DNA from: Streptomyces sp. Act143
GTDB lineage: Bacteria; Actinomycetota; Actinomycetes; Streptomycetales; Streptomycetaceae
Assembly (NCBI RefSeq): GCF_003143935.1
Contig: NZ_QFRX01000001.1
Span: 2,267,587 to 2,331,586, forward strand
Direction of reading: 5' to 3'
DNA length: 64,000 bases
The notes under the pieces were generated by a model. It saw only the letters and a program-made list of their open reading frames with translations, ran no database searches and was not told the origin of the DNA. How positions within the stretch are numbered: the stretch's first letter is position 1; every line of letters begins with the position of its first letter. Shown one piece after another: positions 1 through 8,093 of the stretch. A program made the translations under genes and the position numbers.

Positions 1-943
1 CCCGCCGTTCGTGCCGTCCTCCCCGACGACGATGCTCGGCTACATCGCGGCCCGCACCGAGAACCTGATCCTGTCCACCTCGACGACGCTGATCACGACG
101 AACGACCCCGTGAAGATCGCCGAGGACTTCGCAATGCTCCAGCACGTCGCGGACGGCCGCATGGACGTGATGATGGGCCGCGGCAACACCGGCCCGGTCT
201 ACCCGTGGTTCGGCAAGGACATCCGGGACGGCATCGACCTCGCCATCGAGAACTACGCACTGCTGCGCCGGCTGTGGGACGAGGACGTGGTGACCTGGGA
301 GGGCAAGTTCCGTACGCCGCTGCAGTCGTTCACCTCCACCCCGCGCCCGCTCGACGGTGTCGCGCCGTTCGTCTGGCACGGCTCCATCCGCTCCCCGGAG
401 ATCGCCGAGCAGGCCGCGTACTACGGCGACGGCTTCTTCCACAACAACATCTTCTGGCCCGCCGACCACACCAAGCAGATGGTGAACCTCTACCGCAGGC
501 GCTTCGCCCACTACGGGCACGGCACCCCCGAGGAGGCCGTCGTCGGCCTCGGCGGTCAGGTGTTCATGCGCAGGAACTCCCAGGACGCGGTCCGCGAGTT
601 CCGCCCCTACTTCGACAACGCGCCGGTCTACGGGCACGGCCCGTCGCTGGAGGAGTTCACCCGCGACACCCCCCTGACCGTCGGTTCCCCGCAGCAGGTC
701 ATCGAGCGGACCCTGTCGTTCCGTGACTACGTGGGCGACTACCAGCGCCAGCTGTTCCTCATGGACCACGCCGGACTGCCGCTCAAGACCGTCCTGGAGC
801 AGCTCGACATCCTCGGCGAGGAGGTCGTCCCGGTGCTGCGCAAGGAGTTCGCCGGTCTCAAGCCCGCCACCGTCCCCGACGCGCCCACCCACGCCGGCCG
901 CGTCGCCGCCAAGACGGCCGCCCCCGAGGGGAGTTCCCGGTGA
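1..943 (+). CDS. Luciferase-like (LLM class) flavin-dependent monooxygenase, 5' end outside the window
   Basis: The frame is open from the first bases and ends in TGA at 941-943, so the true start lies upstream and about 313 C-terminal residues are visible. The sequence reads as a bacterial-luciferase TIM barrel: a strand and helix containing LILSTSTTLITTNDPVKIAE, then DGRMDVMMGRGN, then a late segment TPLTVGSPQQVIERTLSFRD that is typical of the family. It should use reduced FMN and O2 on an unknown substrate. The next gene is an FMN reductase overlapping by 4 bp (GTGA), which would supply the reduced flavin. The pairing resembles the CE1758/CE1759 monooxygenase-reductase families. The family is clear and the substrate is not. 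Confidence 0.85.
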   Translation, partial: PPFVPSSPTTMLGYIAARTENLILSTSTTLITTNDPVKIAEDFAMLQHVADGRMDVMMGRGNTGPVYPWFGKDIRDGIDLAIENYALLRRLWDEDVVTWEGKFRTPLQSFTSTPRPLDGVAPFVWHGSIRSPEIAEQAAYYGDGFFHNNIFWPADHTKQMVNLYRRRFAHYGHGTPEEAVVGLGGQVFMRRNSQDAVREFRPYFDNAPVYGHGPSLEEFTRDTPLTVGSPQQVIERTLSFRDYVGDYQRQLFLMDHAGLPLKTVLEQLDILGEEVVPVLRKEFAGLKPATVPDAPTHAGRVAAKTAAPEGSSR

Positions 944-1719
944 AGCTCGTCGTCGTCGCGGCGGGGCTTAGCTCTCCGTCGTCCACCCGGCTTCTGGCCG
1001 ACCGCCTCGCCGCGGCCACGCTGGATCACGTGGACGCCGAGGCAGAAGTGTTCGAACTGCGCGACCTCGCCATCGAGATCGCCCAGCACTTCGTCACCGG
1101 CTTCCCGCCCACCCGGCTCGCCGCCGCGCTCGACGCGGTGGCCGCCGCGGACGGGCTGATCGCCGTCACGCCGGTCTTCTCCGCGTCCTGCAGCGGCCTG
1201 TTCAAGTCGTTCTTCGACCTCATCGACAAGGACGCCCTGACCGGCAAGCCCGTGCTCGCCGGCGCGACCGGCGGCACCGCGCGCCACTCCCTGGTCACCG
1301 AACACGCCCTGCGCCCCCTGTTCACCTACCTGCGCGCGCTCGTCGTGCCGACCGCGGTGTACGCGGCGTCCGAGGACTGGGGCGAGGAGGGCCTCGCCCA
1401 TCGCGTCGCCCGCGCGGGCACCGAACTGGCCCGCTTCATGACCTCCACCGGAACCACCACCGGCGCCACGGACTCCGCCACGACCAGCCCCGGCGCCAGC
1501 TCCAGCCCCGTCCCCGTCCCCGGAACCGCGGCCGCCACCTCCACGGTCCCCGACGTCGACACCACCGCGGCGATCGCCCCCCGCTCCCTGCACGGCGCGA
1601 TCACCTCGGTCGACCCCGCCGACGGCTTCGGCGCCGGCCTGATCCCGTTCGAACAGCGGCTCGCCGCGCTGAGCCGGTCCGCGGACGGTGCGCGGACGCG
1701 CCCGGCGGCAGACTCGTGA
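940..1719 (+). CDS. NAD(P)H-dependent FMN reductase (CE1759-like), partner of the luciferase-like monooxygenase
   Basis: This 259-residue flavodoxin-fold reductase starts MKLVVVAAGLSSPSSTRLLA, the phosphate-binding loop of the NADPH-dependent FMN reductase family, and continues with TPVFSASCSGLFKSFFDL. The GTG at 940 overlaps the previous stop, and GAGGGGAG lies about 6 bases upstream, which decides the start. It should reduce FMN in the cytoplasm for the neighbouring monooxygenase. A Ser/Thr/Pro-rich stretch (about residues 168-215) interrupts the protein before the conserved C-terminal GFGAGLIPFEQRLAAL. It looks like an inserted low-complexity linker, with wobble-rich repetitive codons. The stop overlaps the following whiB-like start by 4 bp. 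Confidence 0.85.
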   Translation: MKLVVVAAGLSSPSSTRLLADRLAAATLDHVDAEAEVFELRDLAIEIAQHFVTGFPPTRLAAALDAVAAADGLIAVTPVFSASCSGLFKSFFDLIDKDALTGKPVLAGATGGTARHSLVTEHALRPLFTYLRALVVPTAVYAASEDWGEEGLAHRVARAGTELARFMTSTGTTTGATDSATTSPGASSSPVPVPGTAAATSTVPDVDTTAAIAPRSLHGAITSVDPADGFGAGLIPFEQRLAALSRSADGARTRPAADS

Positions 1720-2030
1720 GTCCCCGTGGCCGGAACCGGAGCAGCAGCCGGACGGGTCGGATGAGGGCGCTGACGAAGCCCTTGCTGCACGTGTGGGAAT
1801 GGCAGAGTGAGGCCGCGTGCCGAGGCATGGACAGCGCGGTCTTCTTCTCTCCCAGCGGTGAGCGGGGCGAGGCGCGCAGGCGTCGGGAGGAGGCGGCGCG
1901 CGCGATCTGCCGCGCCTGCCCGGTTAGCGGCCCGTGCGCCCGCTTCGCTGCGGCCTCGCGGCAGCAGTACGGCGTCTGGGGCGGGATCACCGAGGCCGAA
2001 CGCCGCTCGGGGGACGCGGTCGCGGGCTGA
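1716..2030 (+). CDS. WhiB-like iron-sulfur transcription factor
   Basis: The protein has up to 104 residues and shows the WhiB signature: a first cysteine in AACRGMDS, then CRACPVSGPC with Cys-x2-Cys-x5-Cys, followed by the turn GVWGG. These four cysteines should bind a [4Fe-4S] cluster, and the basic C-terminus would contact DNA or sigma factor. GTG 1716 overlaps the reductase stop (GTGA). ATG 1761 would give an 89-residue protein closer to the usual Wbl length, and neither start has a strong ribosome-binding site. Its position after two flavoenzymes suggests a redox-linked transcription unit. Which Wbl subclass it belongs to cannot be told from here. Confidence 0.85.
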   Translation: MSPRGRNRSSSRTGRMRALTKPLLHVWEWQSEAACRGMDSAVFFSPSGERGEARRRREEAARAICRACPVSGPCARFAAASRQQYGVWGGITEAERRSGDAVAG

Positions 2031-2261
2031 CGGTGCCCGACCTGCGCACGGCACAGTCACCACGACAGTCGACTGACGCATGTCCGCAGGACAGACGCTC
2101 GGCAGAGTAGAGGACATGAGGCCGCCCTCGGCGGCACGACCTCGCCCCTGGACGCGGCGCGGGAGACACCGGCGCGACACCTGCCACGGTGTGCGTACGT
2201 CGTCCCCGAGCACGGGCCGCGACGCGACAGGGCCGCTATCGCATCGAGCGGAGAACTCCTC

Positions 2262-3056
2262 ATGTCCACACTGCCCGGGCGGACCCATACCCTCTCGCCA
2301 CTGCCGCACGGTGGAGACGGCCAGTTCTTCCGGTTGGGACTGGCCGAGAAGGATTCCGTCGCGACGACCCAGGACGGTGGCCGTACCGTCATGAGACCGG
2401 GCGACCTCATCTTCTGCGATCCGGGACGACAACGCTCGCCGAGGCTTCCGGACGCCGGCGGTATGACGGTCTTCCGGCTGCCCCGCAGCTATCTGCAACT
2501 CTCGGAAGCGGACTGGGACCGGCTCACCGGGACGAAGGTCGCCGGCGATGCGGGACTGGGCGGCCTGGTCTCTAACTTTCTGTCGGCACTGTCCGCCGGG
2601 GCCGACGCGCACACCCCGCAGGTGATTCACCAGCTGACCCGCAACGCCGTCGATCTCCTGGTCGTCCTCGTCATGGAACTCCTGCAAGGGAGCCAGGGGA
2701 ACGTTCCTGCACTGCCGCAGGCCCGGGACGAGATGCTCTCCCAGGTCCGCGCCCACATCGAGCAGCATCTGCCGGACCCCGGTATGACTCCGCAGTCGAT
2801 CGCACGCGCCAACCACATTTCGGTGCGCTACCTGCACAAGCTCTTCCAGGGCGACGGCACCACGGTGGGGCAATGGGTGCGGCAGCGTCGGCTGGAGTGC
2901 TGCCGGCGTGATCTGAGCAGGGCGCCGCACCGCAGGATCACCGTGGCCGCGGTGGCGCACCGCTGGGGGTTCACCAGCGCGGCCCACTTCAGCCGCGTCT
3001 TCCGGGCCGCCTACGGCATGAGTCCGACCGACTGGCAGACGCTGGCCTCCTCATAG
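2262..3056 (+). CDS. AraC-family regulator with shortened sensor domain
   Basis: The protein has 264 residues. The C-terminal AraC HTH is complete (ISVRYLHKLFQGDGTTVGQW to GFTSAAHFSRVFRAAYGMSP). The N-terminal half carries only the later part of an AraC-binding-like cupin (GGRTVMRPGDLIFCDPGR, then FRLPRSYLQL). Compared with the paralogue at 10186-11259, roughly 80 N-terminal residues are missing, and no in-frame or shifted continuation is visible upstream. ATG 2262 has GGAGAA about 8 bases upstream. The DNA-binding domain is close to that of the paralogue (RYLHKLFQ, TTVG, SAAHFSR). It is either a naturally short regulator or a truncated duplicate. The decayed gene just downstream fits local erosion. 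Confidence 0.8.
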   Translation: MSTLPGRTHTLSPLPHGGDGQFFRLGLAEKDSVATTQDGGRTVMRPGDLIFCDPGRQRSPRLPDAGGMTVFRLPRSYLQLSEADWDRLTGTKVAGDAGLGGLVSNFLSALSAGADAHTPQVIHQLTRNAVDLLVVLVMELLQGSQGNVPALPQARDEMLSQVRAHIEQHLPDPGMTPQSIARANHISVRYLHKLFQGDGTTVGQWVRQRRLECCRRDLSRAPHRRITVAAVAHRWGFTSAAHFSRVFRAAYGMSPTDWQTLASS

Positions 3057-3070
3057 GTGCAGTCCGGGGG

Positions 3071-3620
3071 ATCGACCTGTCGGCTGTGGACGAGGAGTGG
3101 GTGCCGGTGCCGGGCGGGCCCACGGGAACCGTCCGGGCGCGTGTCGCCCGGCCCGCCGGGGCCGCGGGCGCGCTGCCGGTGGCCCTCCGCGTCCACGGTG
3201 CGGGCCGGGTCTTCTGCAACGGTCACACGCATGACCACCGGCGGCGGCCGGTGACTCGGCGGCGCGAACACGCGTGCCGCGCAGACGCTGACGGCCTGGG
3301 AACGCGGGGATGTCCGCCTGGTGCAGCCGGTGTTGCTCCACCCGGCCACCGATGCCTTCTTCGACACCGGTTCCCACCATCAGTTGGCCACCGGTGATTG
3401 CCTGCGCCGGGGCGCCGTTCCGGAACGCGCCGCCGGGGCCGCAGCCGGCGACCGTGGCTCAGCCTCAACTGCGCCCGGCGGCATGGCCAGTTGACCAGCC
3501 GCCTGTCATCATCCATGGCCTGCCGGGACAGGTGTGCCGCCGCCTCCGGGATGACGAGCGGGCCCGTACGGACGGCCGCCTCGGGGGCGGTGCGGGGGCG
3601 TGGCGCAGTGGGGTCCTGTC
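3071..3620 (+). pseudogene. Decayed alpha/beta hydrolase (acetyl esterase/lipase, Aes type)
   Basis: Fragments in different frames line up with one esterase. At about 3071-3240, VDEEWVPVPGGPTGTVRARV is followed by ALPVALRVHGAGRVF, which corresponds to the HGGG-type oxyanion strand. At 3300-3410, in another frame, ERGDVRLVQPVLLHPATDAF is followed by DTGSHHQLATG. Near 3497-3560, PPVIIHGLPGQVCRRLRDDE resembles the late 'PPALVI...DVLRDEG' segment. The stretch that should hold the GDSAGG nucleophile elbow is missing, and at least one frameshift separates the parts. No reading frame spans the region, so it should be non-functional. Boundaries are approximate. Confidence 0.7.
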
Positions 3621-3678
3621 ACCACGCCCCCGCATGATCCGGACGACCGACGTGCGACGGTGGCCGATCCGTCGTGGG

Positions 3679-4257
3679 TCAGGAACGGACCAGCGGGGTG
3701 TCCACCAGGTGCTCCGCCAGGAACCAGGACTGGAGTTCACCGGTCCTGATCACCTGGGACACGAAGAGGTCGTTCGTGCCGTCGTCGCCCAGCTCTGCGG
3801 TGCGCTTGGCGGCGTCGTGGGCGTCGACGAGGATCGTCTCGTGGGCCTCCAGCAGGCGGGAGAGCATCGCGGGGACCTCTTCCACCCCGTCCGGGGGACG
3901 CGGGACGGAGGTGATCTCGGCGACGTGCCGGGGGTCGCCCACCGCGACTCCGCCGAGTGACTGGACGCGCTCGGCGAGGGTGTCGATGAGCTCCAGCTGT
4001 TCCCCCGCGTGCTTGTCCAGCACCAGGTGCAGCTGGTAGAAGGTCGCGCCGCGCATCAGCCAGTGGTGCTTCTTGTAGAGGCCGTAGAGGATCTGCGTGT
4101 CGGCCAGGGCCCTGTTCAGACGCTGGCACGAATACATCCGGGCCTCGTACGACAGGCCGAGCGGAAACTGCTTGACCGACCCGAACTCCTGGATGACCTC
4201 GCCCTTCTGGTGCAGCCACGGCTGGCTTCCACTGCCGGGGTGAGAGCTGGTGGTCAT
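3679..4257 (-). CDS. dps: Dps-family DNA-binding ferritin-like protein
   Basis: The protein has 192 residues. All five expected ferroxidase ligands of Dps can be placed at the right spacing: H65 (in KKHHWLMRG), H77, D81, D92 and E96. It should form a dodecameric shell that oxidises Fe(II) with peroxide and stores iron, shielding DNA in the nucleoid. The N-terminal tail of about 40 residues, beginning MTTSSHPGSGSQPWLHQKGE, is longer than in minimal Dps, as in several actinobacterial forms. Streptomyces genomes carry several Dps paralogues and I cannot say which this is. The start ATG at 4257 is preceded on the minus strand by GGAGGCGG. Confidence 0.9.
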   Translation of the reverse strand: MTTSSHPGSGSQPWLHQKGEVIQEFGSVKQFPLGLSYEARMYSCQRLNRALADTQILYGLYKKHHWLMRGATFYQLHLVLDKHAGEQLELIDTLAERVQSLGGVAVGDPRHVAEITSVPRPPDGVEEVPAMLSRLLEAHETILVDAHDAAKRTAELGDDGTNDLFVSQVIRTGELQSWFLAEHLVDTPLVRS

Positions 4258-4604
4258 GATCCGCCTCCTGCGGTCCGTGCGATGTGTACGGCCGTGACGG
4301 TAGGCGGGGGCGACCGCGTGCGATTGCCCCTGAGCGCATGCCCCGGTGCCCGTCAGCGCACGGCATCGAGGGGGCCCGGAACCGTTCGCTGCCGGACAAG
4401 AGCCCGTGCGCCCGCGGACTCCTGTCGCGCTGCTGCCCGCCTAGCGTCGGCGGGCGGCTGCACCTGGCGACGAGGAAGGGGAGTGCGGATGAACGAGCAG
4501 GCGGATGTGGGGGGCTTCGGGGTCGGGGCCGCGCCGGGGAGCCTCCGCTGAGCCGCGTGCGGGCCCTCGGCCGGACGGTGCCCGTACCCCGCCGACGGCA
4601 TGCC
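4258..4604. other. Divergent intergenic region between dps and the LtrA gene, with possible leader ORF
   Basis: No full gene is seen in these 347 bases. Two details stand out. A perfect 7-bp inverted repeat GCCCGCC / GGCGGGC at 4435-4455 has TAGCGT in its loop. A 20-codon ORF at 4489-4551 (MNEQADVGGFGVGAAPGSLR) has a good ribosome-binding site, AAGGGGAG, 5 bases upstream. It ends 53 bases before the LtrA start and could be a leader peptide, or the original start of LtrA lost through a frameshift. Confidence 0.4.
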
Positions 4605-5735
4605 ATGACGGGGCGCGACCCGGGCGAGGCCCACCGGACCGTCACGCCGCTGGAACTCTTCGTCGACCTGTGTTTCGTCGTCGCCGTGGCCCAGGCCTCG
4701 CACTACCTGCGCGACGCCCTGATCCACGGGCACGGCGCCACGGGCGTGCTGCGCTTCGCGCTGGTCTTCTTCACCGTCTGGTGGGCGTGGATGAACTTCA
4801 CCTGGTTCGCCTCCGCCTACGACCCCGACGACACGCTCTACCGTCTGACCGTGCTGGTGCAGATCACGGGCTCTCTCGTGCTGGCCGCCGGCGTGGGGCG
4901 TGCCTTCGAGCACGGGGATCTGCTCGTCATCACGCTCGGGTACGTGGTGCTGCGCACGGCACTGGCCGCGCTGTGGCTGCGCGCCGGTCTCGCCGATCGC
5001 CCGCGGCGGGCGACCACGCTCCGCTTCGCCATCGGCGTGACGGCCTGTCAACTCGGTTGGGTGGGGCTGCTGTTCCTGCCCGCCGCGGGTCGGCTTCCCG
5101 GCATCGCCGTGATGATCCTCGCGGAGGTGCTGGTCCCCGTGTGGGCACAGTCCGCCGGTATGACCCCGTGGCATCCAGGTCATATCGCGGAACGCTACGA
5201 GCTGTTCACGCTCATCGTGCTGGGCGAGTCCGTGGCGGCCGCCACGATCGCCGTACAGGGCGCCTTCGAGCGGCAGCAGAACATCGCCGCCCTGTGTGCC
5301 CTGGCCGGGGGCGGGCTGCTGATGGCGTTCGCGATGTGGTGGCTGTACTTCACCCGGCCCGCGCACACGCTGCTCGCCACGACGCACCAGGCGCACGGCA
5401 GACGGTTCGCCTGGGCCTACGGGCACTACTTCGTGTTCGCGTCGGCCACCGCCGAGGGGGCGGGCCTGGCTGCCTACGCCGACCACCTCACGCGTCCCGA
5501 CGGAACGACCGGGGCCCTGCCCGCCGCGCTGGGGGTCACGGTTCCGGCCGCCGTCTTCGTGTTCGCCGTCTGGGCGGTGCACCTTCGCCCGCACCGGCGC
5601 CGCAAGGCCGATGACGTGCCGTGCGCCGTCACCGTCGTCGCCCTGCTGCTCGCGACGTGGCTCCCGGCGCCCGCGCTGGTCGCCGGCGCGCTGCTGAGCG
5701 GGGTCGTCGTCGCGGTCACCCGGCAGGACCCCTGA
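4605..5735 (+). CDS. Low-temperature-requirement A (LtrA) family membrane protein
   Basis: From ATG 4605 the product has 376 residues. It shows the LtrA N-terminal signature TVTPLELFVDLCFVVAVAQ, then WWAWMNFTWFASAYDPDD, and about ten hydrophobic helices through to the C-terminus. The polar motif HIAERYELFTLIVLGESV, typical of the family, lies near residue 190. It should sit in the cytoplasmic membrane. The biochemical function of LtrA is not established, and the name comes from a Listeria cold-growth phenotype. The frame stays open upstream to 4284, with GTG 4578 as an alternative, but homology-like sequence begins right at MTGRDPGEAHRT. It is followed by a tandem repeat and stands alone. Confidence 0.85.
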   Translation: MTGRDPGEAHRTVTPLELFVDLCFVVAVAQASHYLRDALIHGHGATGVLRFALVFFTVWWAWMNFTWFASAYDPDDTLYRLTVLVQITGSLVLAAGVGRAFEHGDLLVITLGYVVLRTALAALWLRAGLADRPRRATTLRFAIGVTACQLGWVGLLFLPAAGRLPGIAVMILAEVLVPVWAQSAGMTPWHPGHIAERYELFTLIVLGESVAAATIAVQGAFERQQNIAALCALAGGGLLMAFAMWWLYFTRPAHTLLATTHQAHGRRFAWAYGHYFVFASATAEGAGLAAYADHLTRPDGTTGALPAALGVTVPAAVFVFAVWAVHLRPHRRRKADDVPCAVTVVALLLATWLPAPALVAGALLSGVVVAVTRQDP

Positions 5736-6102
5736 GGCGGTGCCGCGCGGCCGGCGACCACCACCGCGCGCGAAGCACCCCGGCACACCCGGACCATCCG
5801 TGCGGCCAAGCGCCCCGGCACCCCCGCACCACCCGCCCGGCCAAACGCCCCGGCACCCCCGCACCACCCACCCGGCCAAACGCCCCGGCACCCCGCACTT
5901 CTCGTGCACTACGGGGCAACCAGCAGTGCACTGACCGGACATCGGGCCCGGCGGTTCCCCCGTAGCGTGCTCGGCGAAGCAGCCGCCGCACGGTCGTCCG
6001 TGCACCTCGCCGACGTGTCGTCGGCTAGAGCGCGCGGCCTGTCGCACATCCCACCCCGTACGCCCCGTACGCCCCGTACGCCCTTCAGGAGGTTGTCGAA
6101 AG
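5736..6102. other. Intergenic region upstream of the amidohydrolase operon
   Basis: These 367 bases hold no gene. They contain a 35-bp tandem repeat array (5769-5905), a run of 9-bp repeats CGCCCCGTA at about 6052-6083, and the ribosome-binding site AGGAGG at 6087-6092 for the GTG at 6103. A less GC-rich stretch at 5900-5960 (TTCTCGTGCACTACGG, then CAGTGCACTGACC) contains the palindromic hexamer GTGCAC twice and may carry the promoter or operator for the operon. Confidence 0.5.
5769..5905. repeat. 35-bp tandem repeat, about 3.9 copies
   Basis: Copies start at 5769, 5804, 5839 and 5874. Each reads approximately GGCCAA(A/G)CGCCCCGGCA followed by CCCCCGCACCACCCGCC. The first copy is degenerate and the last is truncated. 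The pitch is exactly 35 bp. It lies between the LtrA stop and the amidohydrolase promoter, has no coding potential and lacks the spacer variation of CRISPR. Confidence 0.85.
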
Positions 6103-7992
6103 GTGTCCACGATGCCGGTCGGCGGGCTGATTCCCCGCGCCACCGACGACGCGGCGGACCTCGTCGTCCGCAACGCCAAGATCCACACCGGTGATTCCCG
6201 GCTGCCCCGGGCCGAGGCGATCGCCATCCGCGACGGAGTCATCACGACCGTCGGCGGGGACAAGGACGTGGCCGGGCAGGTCGGCCCCGCGACCCGGGTG
6301 GTCGACGCGCTGGGCCGCCGGATGATCCCCGGCCTCAACGACTCTCACCTGCACGTCATCCGCGGCGGACTCAACTACGTGCTGGAGCTGCGCTGGGACG
6401 GCGTACGCTCCCTGCGCCAGGGCCTGGCCATGCTCCGGGAACAGGCCGCCCGCACCCCCAGAGGCCAGTGGGTACGGGTGGTCGGCGGCTGGTCCGCCGA
6501 GCAGTTCGCCGAACGGCGGCTGCCCACGGTCGCGGAACTCAACGCCGCCGCGCCGGACACCCCCGTCTTCGTCCTGCACCTGTACCAGTCCGCGATCCTC
6601 AACCGCGCGGCCGTCAAGGCCGCCGGCTACACCAAGGACACCCCGGACCCGCGGGGCGGGCAGATCATGCGGGGACGCGACGGCGCCCCCACGGGCATGC
6701 TGCTCGCGGCCCCGAGCGCGCTGATCCTCTACTCGACGCTGGCCAAGGCACCGGTGCTGGACGAGGAGCACCGCAAGACGTCCACCCGGCACTTCCTGCG
6801 TGAACTCAACCGGTTCGGTCTCACCTCCGCGATCGACGCGGCGGGCGGCTTCCAGAACTTCCCGGACAACTACGAGACCGTCACGGAGCTGGCCAGGGAA
6901 GGCGCGCTGTCCCTGCGGATCGCCTACCACCTCTTCCCGCAGACCGCGGGGCAGGAGATCGACGACCTCACCCGCTGGATCGGCATGGTCCGCCCCGAGG
7001 ACGGCGACGAGTGGCTGCGCCTCAACGGCGCCGGCGAGAACCTCACCTGGGCGGCGGCGGACTTCGAGAACTTCGCCGAGCCGCGCCCCGAACACGCCCC
7101 CGACTACGAGGTGGAGTTCGAGAGAGCGGTGCGCCTCCTCATGGAGAACGGCTGGGGTTTCCGCCTGCACGCCACCTACGACGAGACCATCCGCCGTGAC
7201 CTGGCCGTCTTCGAGAAGCTGGCCGCCGAGGGGTTGTTCCCCGGCGGCAACCGGTGGCTGTTCGACCACGCGGAGACGGTGTCCGCCGACAGCCTCGACC
7301 GTATCGTCGCGCTCGGCGGCGCCATGTCCGTGCAGAACCGGCTCTCCTTCCAGGGCGAGGCCTTCGTCCGCCGGTACGGGATCGGTGCCGCCGCGGACGC
7401 CCCGCCGGTCCGGGCGATGCTGGGCCGGGGGCTGACCGTGGGCGCCGGTACCGACGCCACGCGCGTCTCCTCGTACAACCCCTGGGTCGCCCTGCACTGG
7501 CTGGTCACCGGCCGGACCGTGGGCGATCTGACCATCCACCCGCCGCACAACCGGGTCGACCGGGAGACGGCGCTGGAGATGTTCACCACGGCCGGTGCCG
7601 CACTGACCGGTGAACAGGACCTCAAGGGCGTACTGCGCCCGGGGTTCCTCGGTGACCTGACCGTGCTGTCGGAGGACTACTTCACGGTGCCGGACCCGGA
7701 GATCGCCCACATCGAAGCCCTCCTGACGGTCGTCGGCGGCCGGATCGTGTACGCGGCCGGCGAGTACGAGGGCATCGACGAGGAGATGCCCGCCGTGACG
7801 CCCGAGTGGAGCCCGGTGGCCCACTTCGGCGGCTACCAGGCGACGTCCGCGCAGGCCCGGCCGGGAGTCCGTCAGGCGGAACTGCTGGGCGAGGCCGCCG
7901 CCGAGTCGGAGCTGCACCGCCAGTGGCGCGCCCGCCGCGGACTGGTCCCCGAGACCGACACCCCGGTCTTCGACCCCTGCTTCTCCCTGTGA
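6103..7992 (+). CDS. YtcJ-like amidohydrolase (amidohydrolase family 3)
   Basis: This 629-residue metal-dependent hydrolase begins with the usual beta-sandwich strand (DLVVRNAKIHTGDSR) and has the metal-binding GLNDSHLHV motif at about residues 78-86. Later metal-site segments are GFRLHATYDE and WLFDHAETV, and VGAGTDATRVSSYNP carries the catalytic aspartate. It ends in a second sandwich strand (GDLTVLSEDYFTV). Members cleave amides, carbamates or ring C-N bonds, and the substrate here is unknown. AGGAGG sits 10 bases before GTG 6103, which decides that start over ATG 6112. It heads a same-strand group with an isochorismatase-fold hydrolase, DoxX and a YoaK protein. Confidence 0.85.
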   Translation: MSTMPVGGLIPRATDDAADLVVRNAKIHTGDSRLPRAEAIAIRDGVITTVGGDKDVAGQVGPATRVVDALGRRMIPGLNDSHLHVIRGGLNYVLELRWDGVRSLRQGLAMLREQAARTPRGQWVRVVGGWSAEQFAERRLPTVAELNAAAPDTPVFVLHLYQSAILNRAAVKAAGYTKDTPDPRGGQIMRGRDGAPTGMLLAAPSALILYSTLAKAPVLDEEHRKTSTRHFLRELNRFGLTSAIDAAGGFQNFPDNYETVTELAREGALSLRIAYHLFPQTAGQEIDDLTRWIGMVRPEDGDEWLRLNGAGENLTWAAADFENFAEPRPEHAPDYEVEFERAVRLLMENGWGFRLHATYDETIRRDLAVFEKLAAEGLFPGGNRWLFDHAETVSADSLDRIVALGGAMSVQNRLSFQGEAFVRRYGIGAAADAPPVRAMLGRGLTVGAGTDATRVSSYNPWVALHWLVTGRTVGDLTIHPPHNRVDRETALEMFTTAGAALTGEQDLKGVLRPGFLGDLTVLSEDYFTVPDPEIAHIEALLTVVGGRIVYAAGEYEGIDEEMPAVTPEWSPVAHFGGYQATSAQARPGVRQAELLGEAAAESELHRQWRARRGLVPETDTPVFDPCFSL

Positions 7993-8093
7993 CCGGAGGT
8001 GCGCCCGCGCGCCTTCCGTCTCCCCACACCTCCCTTCCCGGATCGCGGACGACCGTCCGTGATCGTCATCTCTCGTCACCGAAAGGCACAATC

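Noticed and set aside
6085-8091. Minus-strand open frame of 668 codons opposite the amidohydrolase gene
   Set aside because: It is opposite a gene with clear amidohydrolase motifs and has no features of its own.
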